A DNA stretch of 64,000 nt from Streptomyces endocoffeicus (GCF_016741935.1 NZ_JAERRG010000001.1:186001-250000); one strand, 5' to 3'; shown: positions 15,998 through 25,246, numbered from the stretch's first letter. Notes: a model not told the origin generated them from the sequence alone. Program-made: numbers and translations.

Positions 15998-16612
15998 TCA
16001 GGCGGTCTCGGCCCGGGTGCGACGTGCCTCGTCGAGGAGTTCGCCCCACCACAGCAGCTCGTCGAGCATCGCCTTCGCGGCGCCGTTCGGGCCCTCCGGG
16101 TCCCGTAGCTCGCCCTGCGGGCCGAAGAGCTCGTAGTAGCGGGGGAACGTCACGACGTTGCGCACCGTGTGGGCCTGGAGTTCGGCGAAGACCTGGCGGA
16201 GCTGCTCGATGGCGAGCAGGCCGCCGCTGGCTCCGCTGTAGCCGACGAAGCCGATCGGCTTGGCCTCCCACTCCGTGTAGTGCCAGTCGATCGCGGCCTT
16301 CAGGGAGGCGGGGAAGCTGCGGTTGTAGTCGGGCGTCACCACGACCACCGCGTCGGCCCGCTCGAGCCGCCTGGTGAGGTCCGCCATTCCGGCGGGGCGG
16401 GCCATACGGGGTTCGAGGGCGGGCGGCACCGCCGGGAGGGCCAGTGGCAGGGCGGTGTCGGCGAGATCGACGAGGTTCACCGTGAAGTGGCCGTACTCCT
16501 CGGCCCGTTCCGCGAACCACTTCGCGACCACCGGGCCGAAGCGGCCCTCCCGGACGCTGCCGATGATCACCGCGAGGTTGAGGGGTCCACCGTTCCGGGG
16601 CTCCATGGGCAT
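15998..16612 (-). CDS. NADPH-dependent FMN reductase family protein
   Basis: A 204-residue flavodoxin-like protein. GSVREGRFGPVVAKWF is the FMN-phosphate loop, and TPDYNRSFPASLKAAIDW and GYSGASGGLLAIEQLR are the other family signatures. Members reduce flavins, quinones, azo dyes or chromate with NADPH. The gene is divergent from an XRE regulator at 16755, a frequent pairing. A short inverted repeat (CAGCAC, 16620-16625, and GTGCTG, 16634-16639) overlaps its ribosome-binding region. Confidence 0.9.
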   Translation of the reverse strand: MPMEPRNGGPLNLAVIIGSVREGRFGPVVAKWFAERAEEYGHFTVNLVDLADTALPLALPAVPPALEPRMARPAGMADLTRRLERADAVVVVTPDYNRSFPASLKAAIDWHYTEWEAKPIGFVGYSGASGGLLAIEQLRQVFAELQAHTVRNVVTFPRYYELFGPQGELRDPEGPNGAAKAMLDELLWWGELLDEARRTRAETA

Positions 16613-16754
16613 GGTTGTTCAGCACCTTTCCTTGTGCTGGGGTCCGTTGGATCGCCTTCGAATCTGCCGGGGCCACCGCGTGCCAGGAAGGCCGGGCCGA
16701 GACTGGTAGTGGCACGGCCACGATCCGCACCGGCGCGGCTGTTACGTTCACCGC

Positions 16755-17624
16755 GTGAGCGACAACGAGCTGGGGCTCTTCCTCCGCAGCCGCCGCGAGG
16801 CCGTAGCCCCCGCCGACGTGGGGCTGCCCACCGGGCCGCGCCGCCGGACGCCGGGGCTGCGCCGGGCCGAGCTGGCCATGCTCGCCGGGGTCAGCGTGGA
16901 GTATGTGACCCGGCTGGAGCAGGGGCGCGACCGCAGACCGTCCGCGCCCGTGCTCTCCGCGCTCGCCGACGCGCTGCGGCTGACCGCGAGCGAGCGGGTC
17001 CATCTGCACCGGCTCTCCAAGGGCGCCGAGGGCGGGTTCACCTGCCGGGGCGGGGCGGTGCCCGGCCGTACGGTGCGGCCCACTGTGCGGGCGCTGCTGG
17101 ACCGTCTCGAGCCCGCCCCGGCCGTTCTGCGCAACGGGCTGGGCGAACTCCTGGCCTGGACGGAGGCGTACGAACGGCTCACCCGGCCGCTGGGGCTCCT
17201 CGATGCCCACGATCCGGACGGCGGCCCGCCCAGCCTCGTCCGCTACGTCTTCACCGACCCGCGGGCACGCACCGCCTACCCCGACTGGGACCGGGTCGCC
17301 GATGACCAGGTGGCCGCACTCAAGCAGGGGCCGTTCCGCGCGGACCCCCATATCGCGGCGGTCGCCGACGAGCTGACCGTGACCGCCGGTCCGGACTTCG
17401 CCGAGCGGGTGACGACCCTGCCCGGTCTGCCGAGGGCGAACGGCGTCCTGCGTCTCATCCATCCCGGGGAGGGGGAACTCCGCCTGGCCTACGAGACGTT
17501 GGAGCTGCCCGCCGACGACGATCAGCGCTTGGTGGTGCACATCCCCGCCGACGGCGCCTCCGCCGCCGCGCTGGACCGGCTGACGGGCCGCCGGTCCGGG
17601 GCGCTGCGCGCGGTGTCCGGCTGA
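16755..17624 (+). CDS. XRE-type HTH regulator with MmyB-like ligand domain
   Basis: A 289-residue protein starting at GTG. The HTH occupies about 8-75 (FLRSRREA, RRTPGLRRAELAMLAGVSVE, YVTRLEQGRDRRPSAPVLSA). A PAS-like MmyB ligand domain follows (LDRLEPAPAVLRNGLGELLAW, VRYVFTDPRAR). Streptomyces proteins of this build commonly control an adjacent oxidoreductase, here the divergent FMN reductase, perhaps after sensing a lipid-like or aromatic ligand. Confidence 0.9.
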   Translation: MSDNELGLFLRSRREAVAPADVGLPTGPRRRTPGLRRAELAMLAGVSVEYVTRLEQGRDRRPSAPVLSALADALRLTASERVHLHRLSKGAEGGFTCRGGAVPGRTVRPTVRALLDRLEPAPAVLRNGLGELLAWTEAYERLTRPLGLLDAHDPDGGPPSLVRYVFTDPRARTAYPDWDRVADDQVAALKQGPFRADPHIAAVADELTVTAGPDFAERVTTLPGLPRANGVLRLIHPGEGELRLAYETLELPADDDQRLVVHIPADGASAAALDRLTGRRSGALRAVSG

Positions 17625-17742
17625 GACCGCCGGGGACCCTCATACCACCGGTCGGACGCGCCGTACTGGGGCATGGGGTGCTGGGGCATGAGGTGCTGGG
17701 GTTGCGGCCGTCGAGCCGTTCACCACACCGGCTCTGTCCGCG

Positions 17743-18312
17743 TCAGCACAAGGCACTGGCCGCCCGCACATCGCAGAGGGTCCGGCGCGCGACGTCACCG
17801 AAGTCGTCGCCGTCGATCGTGTCGCTCCAGCGCTCATAGGCGATCTTCAGCGCGAGCGCGCCCAGTTCCGCGGCCACGCACGAGGTCAGTTCGGGAACGC
17901 CGCGCCGCTTGAGCGCGTCGGTCATCGACGCGGTGAGACCGAGGCCCTTCAGCGCCTCGCGTTCCCGCAGTTCCGGATTGGCGGCGATCACTGCCCGCCT
18001 GCGGGCGCTCACTTCACGGCGAGCGGGGTGGAAGGCTTCCCTCCCGACCGCGTCCAGAGCATGTACCAGCGCCTCGAACGGCGTGGCGGCCGCCGGAGCC
18101 CCGGCAATCCCTTCGGCGAGCAGTCCGGCCATCGCGCCCCCTCCGAAGAGCACTTCCCGCTTGTCCTGGAAGTGCCGGAAGAAGGTGCTCTTCGTCAGCC
18201 CCGCGCGCTCCGCGATCTCGATCACTGTCGTGCTCTCGTAGCCCCGCTCCTCGAACAGTTCGAGGGCGGCGACAGTGAGTCGTTCCGGTGCGTTGGGTTG
18301 CCAGCGAGCCAT
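17743..18312 (-). CDS. TetR-family transcriptional regulator
   Basis: A 189-residue protein with an N-terminal TetR HTH (AALELFEERGYESTTVIEIAERAGLTKSTFFRHF). The C-terminal part is a generic ligand/dimer domain with RREVSARRRAVIAANPELRERE. The ATG at 18312 is preferred; the upstream start at 18330 would lie in the operator. It is divergent from the oxidoreductase at 18407, with an inverted repeat between them. A short repeat of the type CTGGGGCATG lies downstream (about 17665-17707). Confidence 0.9.
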   Translation of the reverse strand: MARWQPNAPERLTVAALELFEERGYESTTVIEIAERAGLTKSTFFRHFQDKREVLFGGGAMAGLLAEGIAGAPAAATPFEALVHALDAVGREAFHPARREVSARRRAVIAANPELREREALKGLGLTASMTDALKRRGVPELTSCVAAELGALALKIAYERWSDTIDGDDFGDVARRTLCDVRAASALC

Positions 18313-18328
18313 GAGAACAGTGTACGGC

Positions 18329-18368
18329 ACTTGGTCCCGTCACTCATGTTACGGTGATGGGACCAAGT
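18329..18368. promoter_or_regulatory. TetR operator between regulator and oxidoreductase
   Basis: ACTTGGTCCCGTCAC (18329-18343) and GTGATGGGACCAAGT (18354-18368) form an inverted repeat matched at 14 of 15 positions with a 10-bp spacer. This layout is typical for TetR repressors of divergent quinone-oxidoreductase genes. It spans the shared promoter region. Confidence 0.75.
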
Positions 18369-18406
18369 CCTATCACCCGATCGTCTGTCCCGTTGGAGGT
18401 CCGCCC

Positions 18407-19336
18407 ATGAGCCGAGCCGTCGTCTACCAGACGTTCGGAGGCCCCGAGGTACTGGAACTGCGAGACGCTCCGGAGCCGCACGCCGGCCCGGGCGAGGTGC
18501 GCGTCCGCGTAACAGCCGCCGGCCTGAACCCGATGGACTGGATCATCTCCTCGACCCCCGAGACAGCGGCGATGTTCGGCGTCACCGTGCCGTCGGGCTT
18601 CGGGTACGACTTCGCCGGCGTCATCGACGAAGTCGGAGCCGGCGTCGGCGGTTTCGCCGTGGGTGATCGCGTCTACGGAGGCGCGATGGGGAAGGCTGCC
18701 GCCGACTTCCTGGTCATGAAGACTCCGGCTCAGGCACCCGACGCGCTGTTTCACACACCGGACGGCATCAGCGACGAGGTGGCCGCCACGCTCCCGGTGG
18801 CCGGTCTGACCGCCGTCGCCGCCCTGGAGGCGATCGGGCCGCGGTCCGGTGACACCGTCCTGGTCGGCGGTGCCGCCGGCGGCGTGGGCGTGTTCGCCGT
18901 ACAGCTCGCGAAACTCGCCGGCGCCAGAGTGATCGGGACCGCCTCGCAGAGCACATTCGAGTTCCTGCGGCAGCTCGGCGCCGAGCCCGTGGCGTACGGT
19001 CCGGGACTCGCGGACCGGGTGCGGATGCTGGCTCCCGACGGCGTGGCCGCCGCGACGGACCTGTTCGGCACCGAGACGGCCGAGACCGCGCTCGCGCTCG
19101 GCGTACCGCCTGAGCGGATCTCCACGATCGCCGCGGGCCCGAACCCTCCCGGCGGCGTACGCGCGACCGGGGGCAGCGAAGCCGGACCGGCCGGCCTGGA
19201 GCGGATCACCGACGCGATCCTCGCCGGCCGGATCACCGTGCCCATCGCCGCGACCTTCCCGATACAGCAGATCCGTGACGCCGTGGCACTGCAAGCCGGA
19301 CGCCACGTCCACGGCAAGATCGCCATCACGCCGTGA
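18407..19336 (+). CDS. MDR-superfamily NADP-dependent (quinone) oxidoreductase
   Basis: A 309-residue, zinc-free medium-chain reductase. The GroES-like domain has GPGEVRVRVTAAGLNPMDW and GYDFAGVIDEVGAGV, and the Rossmann domain has VLVGGAAGGVGVFAVQLAKL. It ends GKIAITP. The family reduces quinones and unsaturated carbonyls with NADPH. The ATG at 18407 has TTGGAGG 8 nt upstream. It is divergent from the TetR gene and likely induced by an electrophile or quinone that releases that repressor. Confidence 0.9.
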   Translation: MSRAVVYQTFGGPEVLELRDAPEPHAGPGEVRVRVTAAGLNPMDWIISSTPETAAMFGVTVPSGFGYDFAGVIDEVGAGVGGFAVGDRVYGGAMGKAAADFLVMKTPAQAPDALFHTPDGISDEVAATLPVAGLTAVAALEAIGPRSGDTVLVGGAAGGVGVFAVQLAKLAGARVIGTASQSTFEFLRQLGAEPVAYGPGLADRVRMLAPDGVAAATDLFGTETAETALALGVPPERISTIAAGPNPPGGVRATGGSEAGPAGLERITDAILAGRITVPIAATFPIQQIRDAVALQAGRHVHGKIAITP

Positions 19337-19583
19337 CCACACGTCTCCGCTGAGCAGCCGCGCCATGCCCCGTCGACCTATCCAGTCCGGCGGGTCCGGG
19401 TAACCCGGGCCGGCCGAGGCACAGTGAGAAGTGCACCATGCCACAGTGCGTCTTGAACCCTGGCGTTCAGACGTGATCAGGCCTGAACACCAGGGAACTG
19501 GCCGAGGGAAGTCTGCGTCTCCTGTTCATGCCGAAGTGCATGAGGCACATGACGGAGCGGGCAGGTCGGTCCCGAACGGAGGA

Positions 19584-21035
19584 GTGTTGACGGGTGGGGC
19601 ACAGCCGCGGACAGTGATTGGCGAGCGATACAGGCTGATCCGTCGGCTAGGCGAGGGCGGGTTCGGCCAAGTGTGGAAGGCCCACGACTCGGCTCTGGGT
19701 GTGAACGTGGCGATCAAGCAGGTCCGCCTCGACGACTCGCTGCCGGATGAGACACGCGTGGAATTGTTGACCCGGGCGGGGAGAGAGGCCCGCAACGCGG
19801 CACGGCTGCGCGATCACCCTCATATCGTCACCGTGTACGACGTAGTCGAGGTGGACGACACCCCCTGGATAGTCATGCAGTTGGTGGACGGTCACTCGCT
19901 TGCGGAGGAGCTGGAGGAACACGGCCCACTGACGGTCGACCGGGCTGCCGACGTCGCCGGCGGGGTGCTGCGCGCGTTGGAAGCGGCCCACCGGGCAGGC
20001 GTGGTGCACCGGGACGTAAAGCCGGCCAATGTGATGCTCGCGAAAAGCGGAGAGGTTCTGCTCGCGGACTTCGGGATCGCCGTTGGACACACCGATCCGC
20101 GATTGACGGCCACCGCACTGGTCATCGGCTCGCCCGGCTATATAGCCCCTGAGCGCCTTCAGGGTGCGCAAAACGACGGCCGGGCAGACCTCTTCTCACT
20201 CGGCGCGACGCTGTATAAAGCGGTGGAGGGCGTGCTGCCGTTCCCAACGGACAATCCCATCGCAGCTCTCACCGAACCGCTCCCCACCCCTGCCAACGCC
20301 GACCGACTGACCACTCTGATCACTGGTCTTCTGGAGAAGGATCCCACCCGACGCCCCACCGTCGCCGAGGCGTTGGCCATGCTCGACGCTGCTCCCGACC
20401 TCCCGGAGCCCCCCTCCAAGAAGGTGACGAAGAATCCGGTTCCGCATAAACCCGTCACGATCACCAACAGCACGCGGGAGCTCGTGGAGGCGTACGAAAA
20501 AATTCCCTGGGGGGATAGGACCGTCAACGTGTCCTGCGCCGGAATCTTCATCGGCGGCATCGCCACGGACTTCGTCCTGAACCACTACTACGCCGCCTTC
20601 AATGGTCCGGCCTGGGTCGTGACGCCCTTCCTCCTATGGATCTCGGTCTTCTTTCTCCTCGGCTGCTACGTCGTCGCCAGTTCCTGGCTGAAGGCGCTGT
20701 ACACCCGGTCCGATGTGGTCACCATCAATCACCACGGCATCACCTTCACCCACCGGCCCAAGTTGTCGCAGCTCAGGAGCTTCACGGTCCGATGGGAGAC
20801 ATTGGAAGGCATCTCCGTCGACAAAGGCTGCGTCGTAGCATGGTTCAACAAGACATTCGAGCCTACGGCCGAGTGGCAGACCGCGAACAGCGTAAAGCCC
20901 CATCAGGGTGGCGGATTCGACATATACACGCTGGCCGATAGCCCGTCTGCGGTCGATCCGAAACGGTTGCGCGACGGGCTGCAGAAGTTTGCTGGGGCTC
21001 GGTACGGCAACCCGAAGCGTGTGCCGAACCGCTGA
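19584..21035 (+). CDS. Membrane Ser/Thr protein kinase with C-terminal PH-like region
   Basis: Hanks-type kinase. Visible motifs are GEGGFGQVWKAHD (P-loop), VAIKQV (catalytic Lys), VHRDVKPANV (HRD loop), ADFGIAV (DFG) and GSPGYIAPERL. After about 270 kinase residues and a linker come two hydrophobic segments (CAGIFIGGIATDFVLNHYY and TPFLLWISVFFLLGCYVV) and a cytosolic stretch (DVVTINHHGITFTHRP, SFTVRWETLEGISV) that resembles a bacterial PH domain. No PASTA repeats are seen. The start is uncertain: GTG 19584 or TTG 19587 follow GGAGGA closely, while the frame is open from an ATG at 19431. Confidence 0.85.
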   Translation: MLTGGAQPRTVIGERYRLIRRLGEGGFGQVWKAHDSALGVNVAIKQVRLDDSLPDETRVELLTRAGREARNAARLRDHPHIVTVYDVVEVDDTPWIVMQLVDGHSLAEELEEHGPLTVDRAADVAGGVLRALEAAHRAGVVHRDVKPANVMLAKSGEVLLADFGIAVGHTDPRLTATALVIGSPGYIAPERLQGAQNDGRADLFSLGATLYKAVEGVLPFPTDNPIAALTEPLPTPANADRLTTLITGLLEKDPTRRPTVAEALAMLDAAPDLPEPPSKKVTKNPVPHKPVTITNSTRELVEAYEKIPWGDRTVNVSCAGIFIGGIATDFVLNHYYAAFNGPAWVVTPFLLWISVFFLLGCYVVASSWLKALYTRSDVVTINHHGITFTHRPKLSQLRSFTVRWETLEGISVDKGCVVAWFNKTFEPTAEWQTANSVKPHQGGGFDIYTLADSPSAVDPKRLRDGLQKFAGARYGNPKRVPNR

Positions 21036-21175
21036 GAACCCGTCGTTGAGCCGTCGTGTTCGCGGGGAACTCGAACCCACGAGCCCTTCAGGCCAGCGGC
21101 CGGACGCCGAGGGCGACGCCTGCCCCGAGCCGCGGTCCGGCGGTCCGGCCGCGGTGCTCGAAGACGCGGTGGTGT

Positions 21176-22111
21176 TCAGCGCGGGATCACCCAGCCCGGT
21201 GCCCAGGTCCCGGCGGCGTCGTGGCCGGGCGCTGTGGTGGTGAGGTGGGCGCGGAGGGTGGCCAGGGCCGGGTGGGGGTTGTCGCGGTGCCAGAGGAGCG
21301 AGTGCGGGTAGACGGGCGTCGGGTCGGTCACCGGGATGCGGCGCAGGCCATGGTCGGTGGGCCAGACCAGGCGGGTGTGCTCGCCCATGAAAGTGGCCAG
21401 GGCCGGGGTGTCGGCGACGGTGTCCAGGAGCGCGTCGGAGCCGAAGTTGGGGCCGGTCGCCTCGATGGTGAGGCCGAACTCGGCGACGAGGTCGTCGTAG
21501 TAGGCGGCCCACTCGGTACCGGGGACGATGCCGGGCATCCAGATCCGGTGCCCGGCGAGCTGGGCGACGGTCACCGACCGTGCGCCCGCCAGCGCGTGGG
21601 CGGGGCCGGTGAGGAGCTGGAGCGGCTCGTCGAGCACCCGGACGGACTCGATGTCTGGGGGAAAGGGCCGCCCGGGCGCGGCGACGGCGCGGAAGGACGC
21701 GTCGATCGCACCGGAACGGATGGCGGCGACGGCCGTCTCGATGTCGAACAGCATCACCACGTCGAGGTCGATCTCGGGGTGCGCGCGGTGGAAGCCGCGC
21801 ATCAGGCCTGACGCCGCGCCACGCGAGGCGATCACGTCGACGCGCAGCGGACGGCGGCCGGTGCGCACGGACGCGACCGCGCGCTCGGCGACGCGCAGCA
21901 GCTCGCGCGCGTGCGGCAGGAACGCCTGCCCGTCGATGGTGAGCTCGGCACCACGGGGGGTGCGGGTGAACAGCCGCACGCCGAGGTCGCGCTCCAGCGC
22001 GGCGATGCGCTTGGAGACGGCCTGCTGGGTGACCGCCAGCTCGGCTGCGGCCTCTTGGAACTGCCCCGCCTCGGCGGCGGCGACGAAGGTCCGGACGGTG
22101 TCGAGGTCCAT
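21176..22111 (-). CDS. LysR-family transcriptional regulator
   Basis: A 311-residue protein. The N-terminal HTH is clear (MDLDTVRTFVAAAEAGQFQE, AAAELAVTQQAVSKRIAALE, LFTRTPRGAELT). A periplasmic-binding-like effector domain follows (RPLRVDVIASRGAASGLM). The ATG at 22111 is 112 bp from the divergent MFS gene at 22223, its probable target. A 7-bp palindrome in the gap fits a LysR box. Confidence 0.9.
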   Translation of the reverse strand: MDLDTVRTFVAAAEAGQFQEAAAELAVTQQAVSKRIAALERDLGVRLFTRTPRGAELTIDGQAFLPHARELLRVAERAVASVRTGRRPLRVDVIASRGAASGLMRGFHRAHPEIDLDVVMLFDIETAVAAIRSGAIDASFRAVAAPGRPFPPDIESVRVLDEPLQLLTGPAHALAGARSVTVAQLAGHRIWMPGIVPGTEWAAYYDDLVAEFGLTIEATGPNFGSDALLDTVADTPALATFMGEHTRLVWPTDHGLRRIPVTDPTPVYPHSLLWHRDNPHPALATLRAHLTTTAPGHDAAGTWAPGWVIPR

Positions 22112-22127
22112 GCCGACAGCCCATGGA

Positions 22128-22144
22128 CACAACCATCGGTTGTG
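22128..22144. promoter_or_regulatory. Probable LysR box
   Basis: CACAACCATCGGTTGTG is a perfect 7-bp inverted repeat around ATC, 17 bp before the LysR start and about 80 bp before the MFS start. It has the spacing expected for autoregulation plus activation of the divergent gene. Confidence 0.6.
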
Positions 22145-22222
22145 GCAGACCGGTCCTGCGGTTGTTTGATCCCTGGATATGGTGCTCGCTTTGATGCTTC
22201 CGATCGCGGATCGGTTGTGCGA

Positions 22223-23548
22223 ATGAGTGGCGAGGGGCGACGGGGTATGGGGAGCGGGCACTGGCCGGGACATCTGCTCGGACATCGGTTGGGGCGGCGG
22301 TTCGGGTGGCTCTGGGGGGCGTACGGGACCAGCGCGCTCGGCACATGGCTCGCCTTCGGCGCCTTCCCGCTGCTCGCCATCCAGGTGCTGCACGCCGGAC
22401 CGGCCGAGGTCGCCGCGCTCTCCTCCGTCGGGGCCGCGGTGGGCGCGGCCGTGGCGGTGCCGCTCGGCCCGTGGGTGGAGTTCCGCCGCAAGCGGCCGGT
22501 GCTGATCACGACGGACCTGGTGCGGTGCGCGGCGCTGCTGACGATCCCCGTCGCGTTCGCGCTCGGCGCGCTCACCTTCGTCCAGCTCCTGCTGGTCTCG
22601 GTCGTCGTCGCGGCGGCCGACATCACCTTCCGCGCCGCCTCCGGCGCGTATCTGAAGACGCTGCTGCCGGCCGAGGACCTGCTCGTCGCCAACGCCCGGT
22701 TCGAGTCCACGGCCTGGACGACCACGATCATCGGACCGCCGCTGGGCGGCGCCGCGATCGGGCTCCTCGGTCCGGTGGCGACGGTGGTGGCCGACGCGGT
22801 CAGCTACCTGCTCTCGGCCCTGGGCATCCGCGCGATGGGCGGCCGCGAGCCGCGCCCGGAGCGCCGGGAGGCCGCGCGCATGAGGACCGGGGACCTGCTC
22901 GACGGCTGGCGTTACATCCTCGCCGACGCGGCGCTGCGTCCGCTGTTCTTCAACACCGCCTTGTTCAACGGCCTGGTGATGGCCGCCCAGCCGCTGCTGG
23001 CCGTCCTGATGCTCGGCCGACTCGGGTTCGCGCCGTGGCAGTACGGCCTCGTCTTCGCCGCGCCCTCGATCGGCGGGCTGCTCGGTTCGTGGCTGGCCCG
23101 ACCACTCGTCACCCGGTTCGGGCAGCACCAGGTCCTGGTCGCGGTCGGGGCACTGCGCGCGATCTGGCCCGTCGGCCTGGCCTTCGTGAAGCCGGGGACC
23201 GGCGGGCTGCTGCTGGTGATGGGCGTCGAGCTCGGGCTCATCTTCTGCTGCGGAGTCTTCAACCCCGTCTACGCCACCTACCGCCTCGAGCGCACCGCGC
23301 CCGATCGGGTCACTCGCACGCTGTCCGCCTGGGCGGTGACGACCAAGGCCTCGACCGCGCTCCTGACGGCCGTCTGGGGCGTGCTTGGCGGCCTGCTCGG
23401 CCCGCGTACGGCCATCGCCCTGGGCGGCGTGCTCCTGCTGGCGACCCCGCTGCTGCTCCCCCGCCGCGCGGCAGCGCACCTCCCGGAACCGGAGCCGGAA
23501 CCAGGGCCGGAAGGAGCGGCAGCGCACGATGGGTCGCGATGGGGCTGA
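22223..23548 (+). CDS. MFS transporter (MFS_3/enterobactin-exporter-like)
   Basis: A 441-residue, about 12-helix transporter of the type found beside siderophore and macrolide genes. WLWGAYGTSALGTWLAFGAF is helix 1, FRRKRPVLITTDLVRCAALL the loop 2-3 region, and ANARFESTAWTTTIIGPPLGG a family hallmark. The ATG at 22247 (MGSGHWPG) with GAGGGGCGACGGGG upstream is an alternative start. It is probably an efflux pump under the divergent LysR regulator. Confidence 0.87.
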   Translation: MSGEGRRGMGSGHWPGHLLGHRLGRRFGWLWGAYGTSALGTWLAFGAFPLLAIQVLHAGPAEVAALSSVGAAVGAAVAVPLGPWVEFRRKRPVLITTDLVRCAALLTIPVAFALGALTFVQLLLVSVVVAAADITFRAASGAYLKTLLPAEDLLVANARFESTAWTTTIIGPPLGGAAIGLLGPVATVVADAVSYLLSALGIRAMGGREPRPERREAARMRTGDLLDGWRYILADAALRPLFFNTALFNGLVMAAQPLLAVLMLGRLGFAPWQYGLVFAAPSIGGLLGSWLARPLVTRFGQHQVLVAVGALRAIWPVGLAFVKPGTGGLLLVMGVELGLIFCCGVFNPVYATYRLERTAPDRVTRTLSAWAVTTKASTALLTAVWGVLGGLLGPRTAIALGGVLLLATPLLLPRRAAAHLPEPEPEPGPEGAAAHDGSRWG

Positions 23549-23549
23549 C

Positions 23550-23963
23550 TCAGTTCCGTGGCATGTGTCCGGGACCGGCATCGGCTGCCATCCGCTCTGC
23601 CCACTCGCGCTGGGTCACGGCTCGCTCAATACGGCTGACGACGTCCTTCTTGGACGCCGTGTCCAAGGTCTCCGGGATCTTGTCGAAGGCGTCGGGAAGG
23701 ACGTCGAGGAGACCCCAGATCTGTTCGCCGGTGCTGACGGTCAGCAGTAGCTGACACCTCCACTGTGGCGACACTTCGGGACGGTGGCGGAGCCGGTGCA
23801 CGAGTGTCGGGAACAGGTAGTGCCTCGCCTCGGCCGCGAGGTGCTCCCGGAGCCAGTCGACCGGGAGGCGCTGACTGAAGCCATATGTGGCGGCCTCCTG
23901 TTCCAGGTCGAGGAGTTGACCGGTGCCGACGGCTCGGACGGTGCGGGGAAGAGTTGGGGCCAT
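23550..23963 (-). CDS. Hypothetical protein, 137 residues
   Basis: Soluble protein of unknown family: MAPTLPRTVRAVGTGQLLDL, then LPVDWLREHLAAEARHYLFP and TVSTGEQIWGLLDVLPDAFD, ending VTQREWAERMAADAG. No motif is recognised. The ATG at 23963 lacks a clear ribosome site. The gene converges on the MFS gene, whose stop is 1 bp away. A GC-rich codon-position bias supports it being real. Confidence 0.5.
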   Translation of the reverse strand: MAPTLPRTVRAVGTGQLLDLEQEAATYGFSQRLPVDWLREHLAAEARHYLFPTLVHRLRHRPEVSPQWRCQLLLTVSTGEQIWGLLDVLPDAFDKIPETLDTASKKDVVSRIERAVTQREWAERMAADAGPGHMPRN

Positions 23964-24103
23964 GCCGAGATGATGTCAAGCAGCGCATCCACGTCGTCAT
24001 GCGCTCATGATGCCCGCGCTCGGAGGGGGAGGCCGCTCATCGCCCGGCACGGCCGAACGTTTCCGGATGCTCCTCCGTCCTAGGAGGGACAGGGAGGGAA
24101 CGC

Positions 24104-24541
24104 ATGACCGGACGCCGCCGTACGCTACGCCGTATCGGGCGCCGCGCCGACGCCACTGACCCCCGCCGGCCCGAACGACACACCCCCGACACCCGCACGC
24201 CCGACAGGACGGATGTGGACGTCTCACGCGTGCGGGCGATCCTGGCGCTGGGCGGGGTGCCGTGGGGCGACCTCGATGACGGGGTGCAGGAGGTACGGCT
24301 GAAGCTGCTGGAACAACGCGCCGATCCGGCACGCGCGGCGGTCCGCGACACCTCCGCGTGGAGCAGCGTCGTCGCCTCCCGCGTCGCCGCGGACTGGCAC
24401 CGGGCCGGTGCGCGCGACGACGGGCTGCTCGACATCCCCGAGGGCACGGTCAAAAGCCGCCTGCACACGGCCGTGGCCGCGCTGCGCACCCGGCTGCGCG
24501 AGACGGAGGTGATCCACGGTGACCGAACCGACCGAGACTGA
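24104..24541 (+). pseudogene. ECF sigma factor with an internal in-frame deletion
   Basis: A 145-residue frame. The N-terminal part carries sigma region 2 (VRAILALGGVPWGDLDDGVQ, EVRLKLLEQRADP, SVVASRVAADWHRAGARDD). It then jumps directly into the end of region 4, LLDIPEGTVKSRLHTAVAAL. In intact relatives roughly 40-60 residues (linker and region 4.1) lie between. The junction is near 24412-24432. The reading frame survived and GGAGGG precedes the ATG. The -35 recognition helix remains but lacks its supporting helix, so normal promoter recognition is doubtful. It overlaps the next gene by 23 bp. Confidence 0.75.
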
Positions 24542-25124
24542 GGAGGCCCGGCTGCGACGGGCGTTCGCGCTGATCGGGGAGGAGGCCGGACGCCCGGGCC
24601 GCACCGCGGCGCCCGCGGACCCGCCGGCCGCGGTCCGCACCGTCACAACGGCGTCCCGTCCCCGGCGTGGACAGCGGCGTGTCCGGGTGGCACTCGCCAT
24701 TGCGGCAGCCGCGTGTGCCGCCACCATCACCGTGACCGTGGCGGTCACCGCCGACGGCGGCTCCGGAACCGATTCCGACGCGACAGGCCGGGGACAGACC
24801 TTCCCGGAGGCTCTCGCCTGCGCGACCGCCGTCGTGGAGGGCGACCTCACCACGGTGCGCCCCGCCGGCCAGGGCCGGATACAGGTAACCGTGTCCGTGG
24901 ACCGGTGGTTCAAGCCCAGCACAGGCCCTGCCACGGCACGGTTCGACCTCGCCGACCCCGCCGAGGCATACGCCACAGGGGACCACCTCCTGCTCCTCGT
25001 CCCCCGGCGGAAAGGCCAGATTCCCGACGCCTACCGAGGCCAGGAGGTACGGCCGATGCGCGACCGGATCACCCGCGCCCTGCCGGAAGCAGCTCACACC
25101 ACCTGCCCTCCGGAGTTCCATTGA
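24519..25124 (+). CDS. Single-pass membrane protein coupled to the sigma factor
   Basis: A 201-residue protein starting at GTG with GGAGG 8 nt upstream, inside the end of the sigma gene. It has a cytosolic N-terminus (EEARLRRAFALIGEEAGR), one helix at about 55-75 (VALAIAAAACAATITVTVAV) and an extracytoplasmic domain (FPEALACATAVVEGDLTTVR, VDRWFKPS, LLLLVPRRKG) with a Cys pair. The context suggests an anti-sigma-like partner, but no ZAS zinc motif is seen. It may outlive its damaged sigma partner. Confidence 0.7.
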   Translation: MTEPTETEEARLRRAFALIGEEAGRPGRTAAPADPPAAVRTVTTASRPRRGQRRVRVALAIAAAACAATITVTVAVTADGGSGTDSDATGRGQTFPEALACATAVVEGDLTTVRPAGQGRIQVTVSVDRWFKPSTGPATARFDLADPAEAYATGDHLLLLVPRRKGQIPDAYRGQEVRPMRDRITRALPEAAHTTCPPEFH

Positions 25125-25246
25125 GGCAGGGGGACCGCCATGCCGGGGGACGGGCCGAGGGACTCGTGCTCGTCCGCCGTACCCGCGACCGCGACCACCG
25201 CCTGGCCTGGCCCGGCCAGGCCCGGTGCCGTACATCGCGCACAGGG

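Noticed and set aside
21050..21095. A tRNA-like T-arm on the minus strand (GGGTTCGAGTTCCC) that might mark an attachment site
   Set aside because: The T-stem does not pair properly and no acceptor, D-arm or anticodon arm could be found around it.
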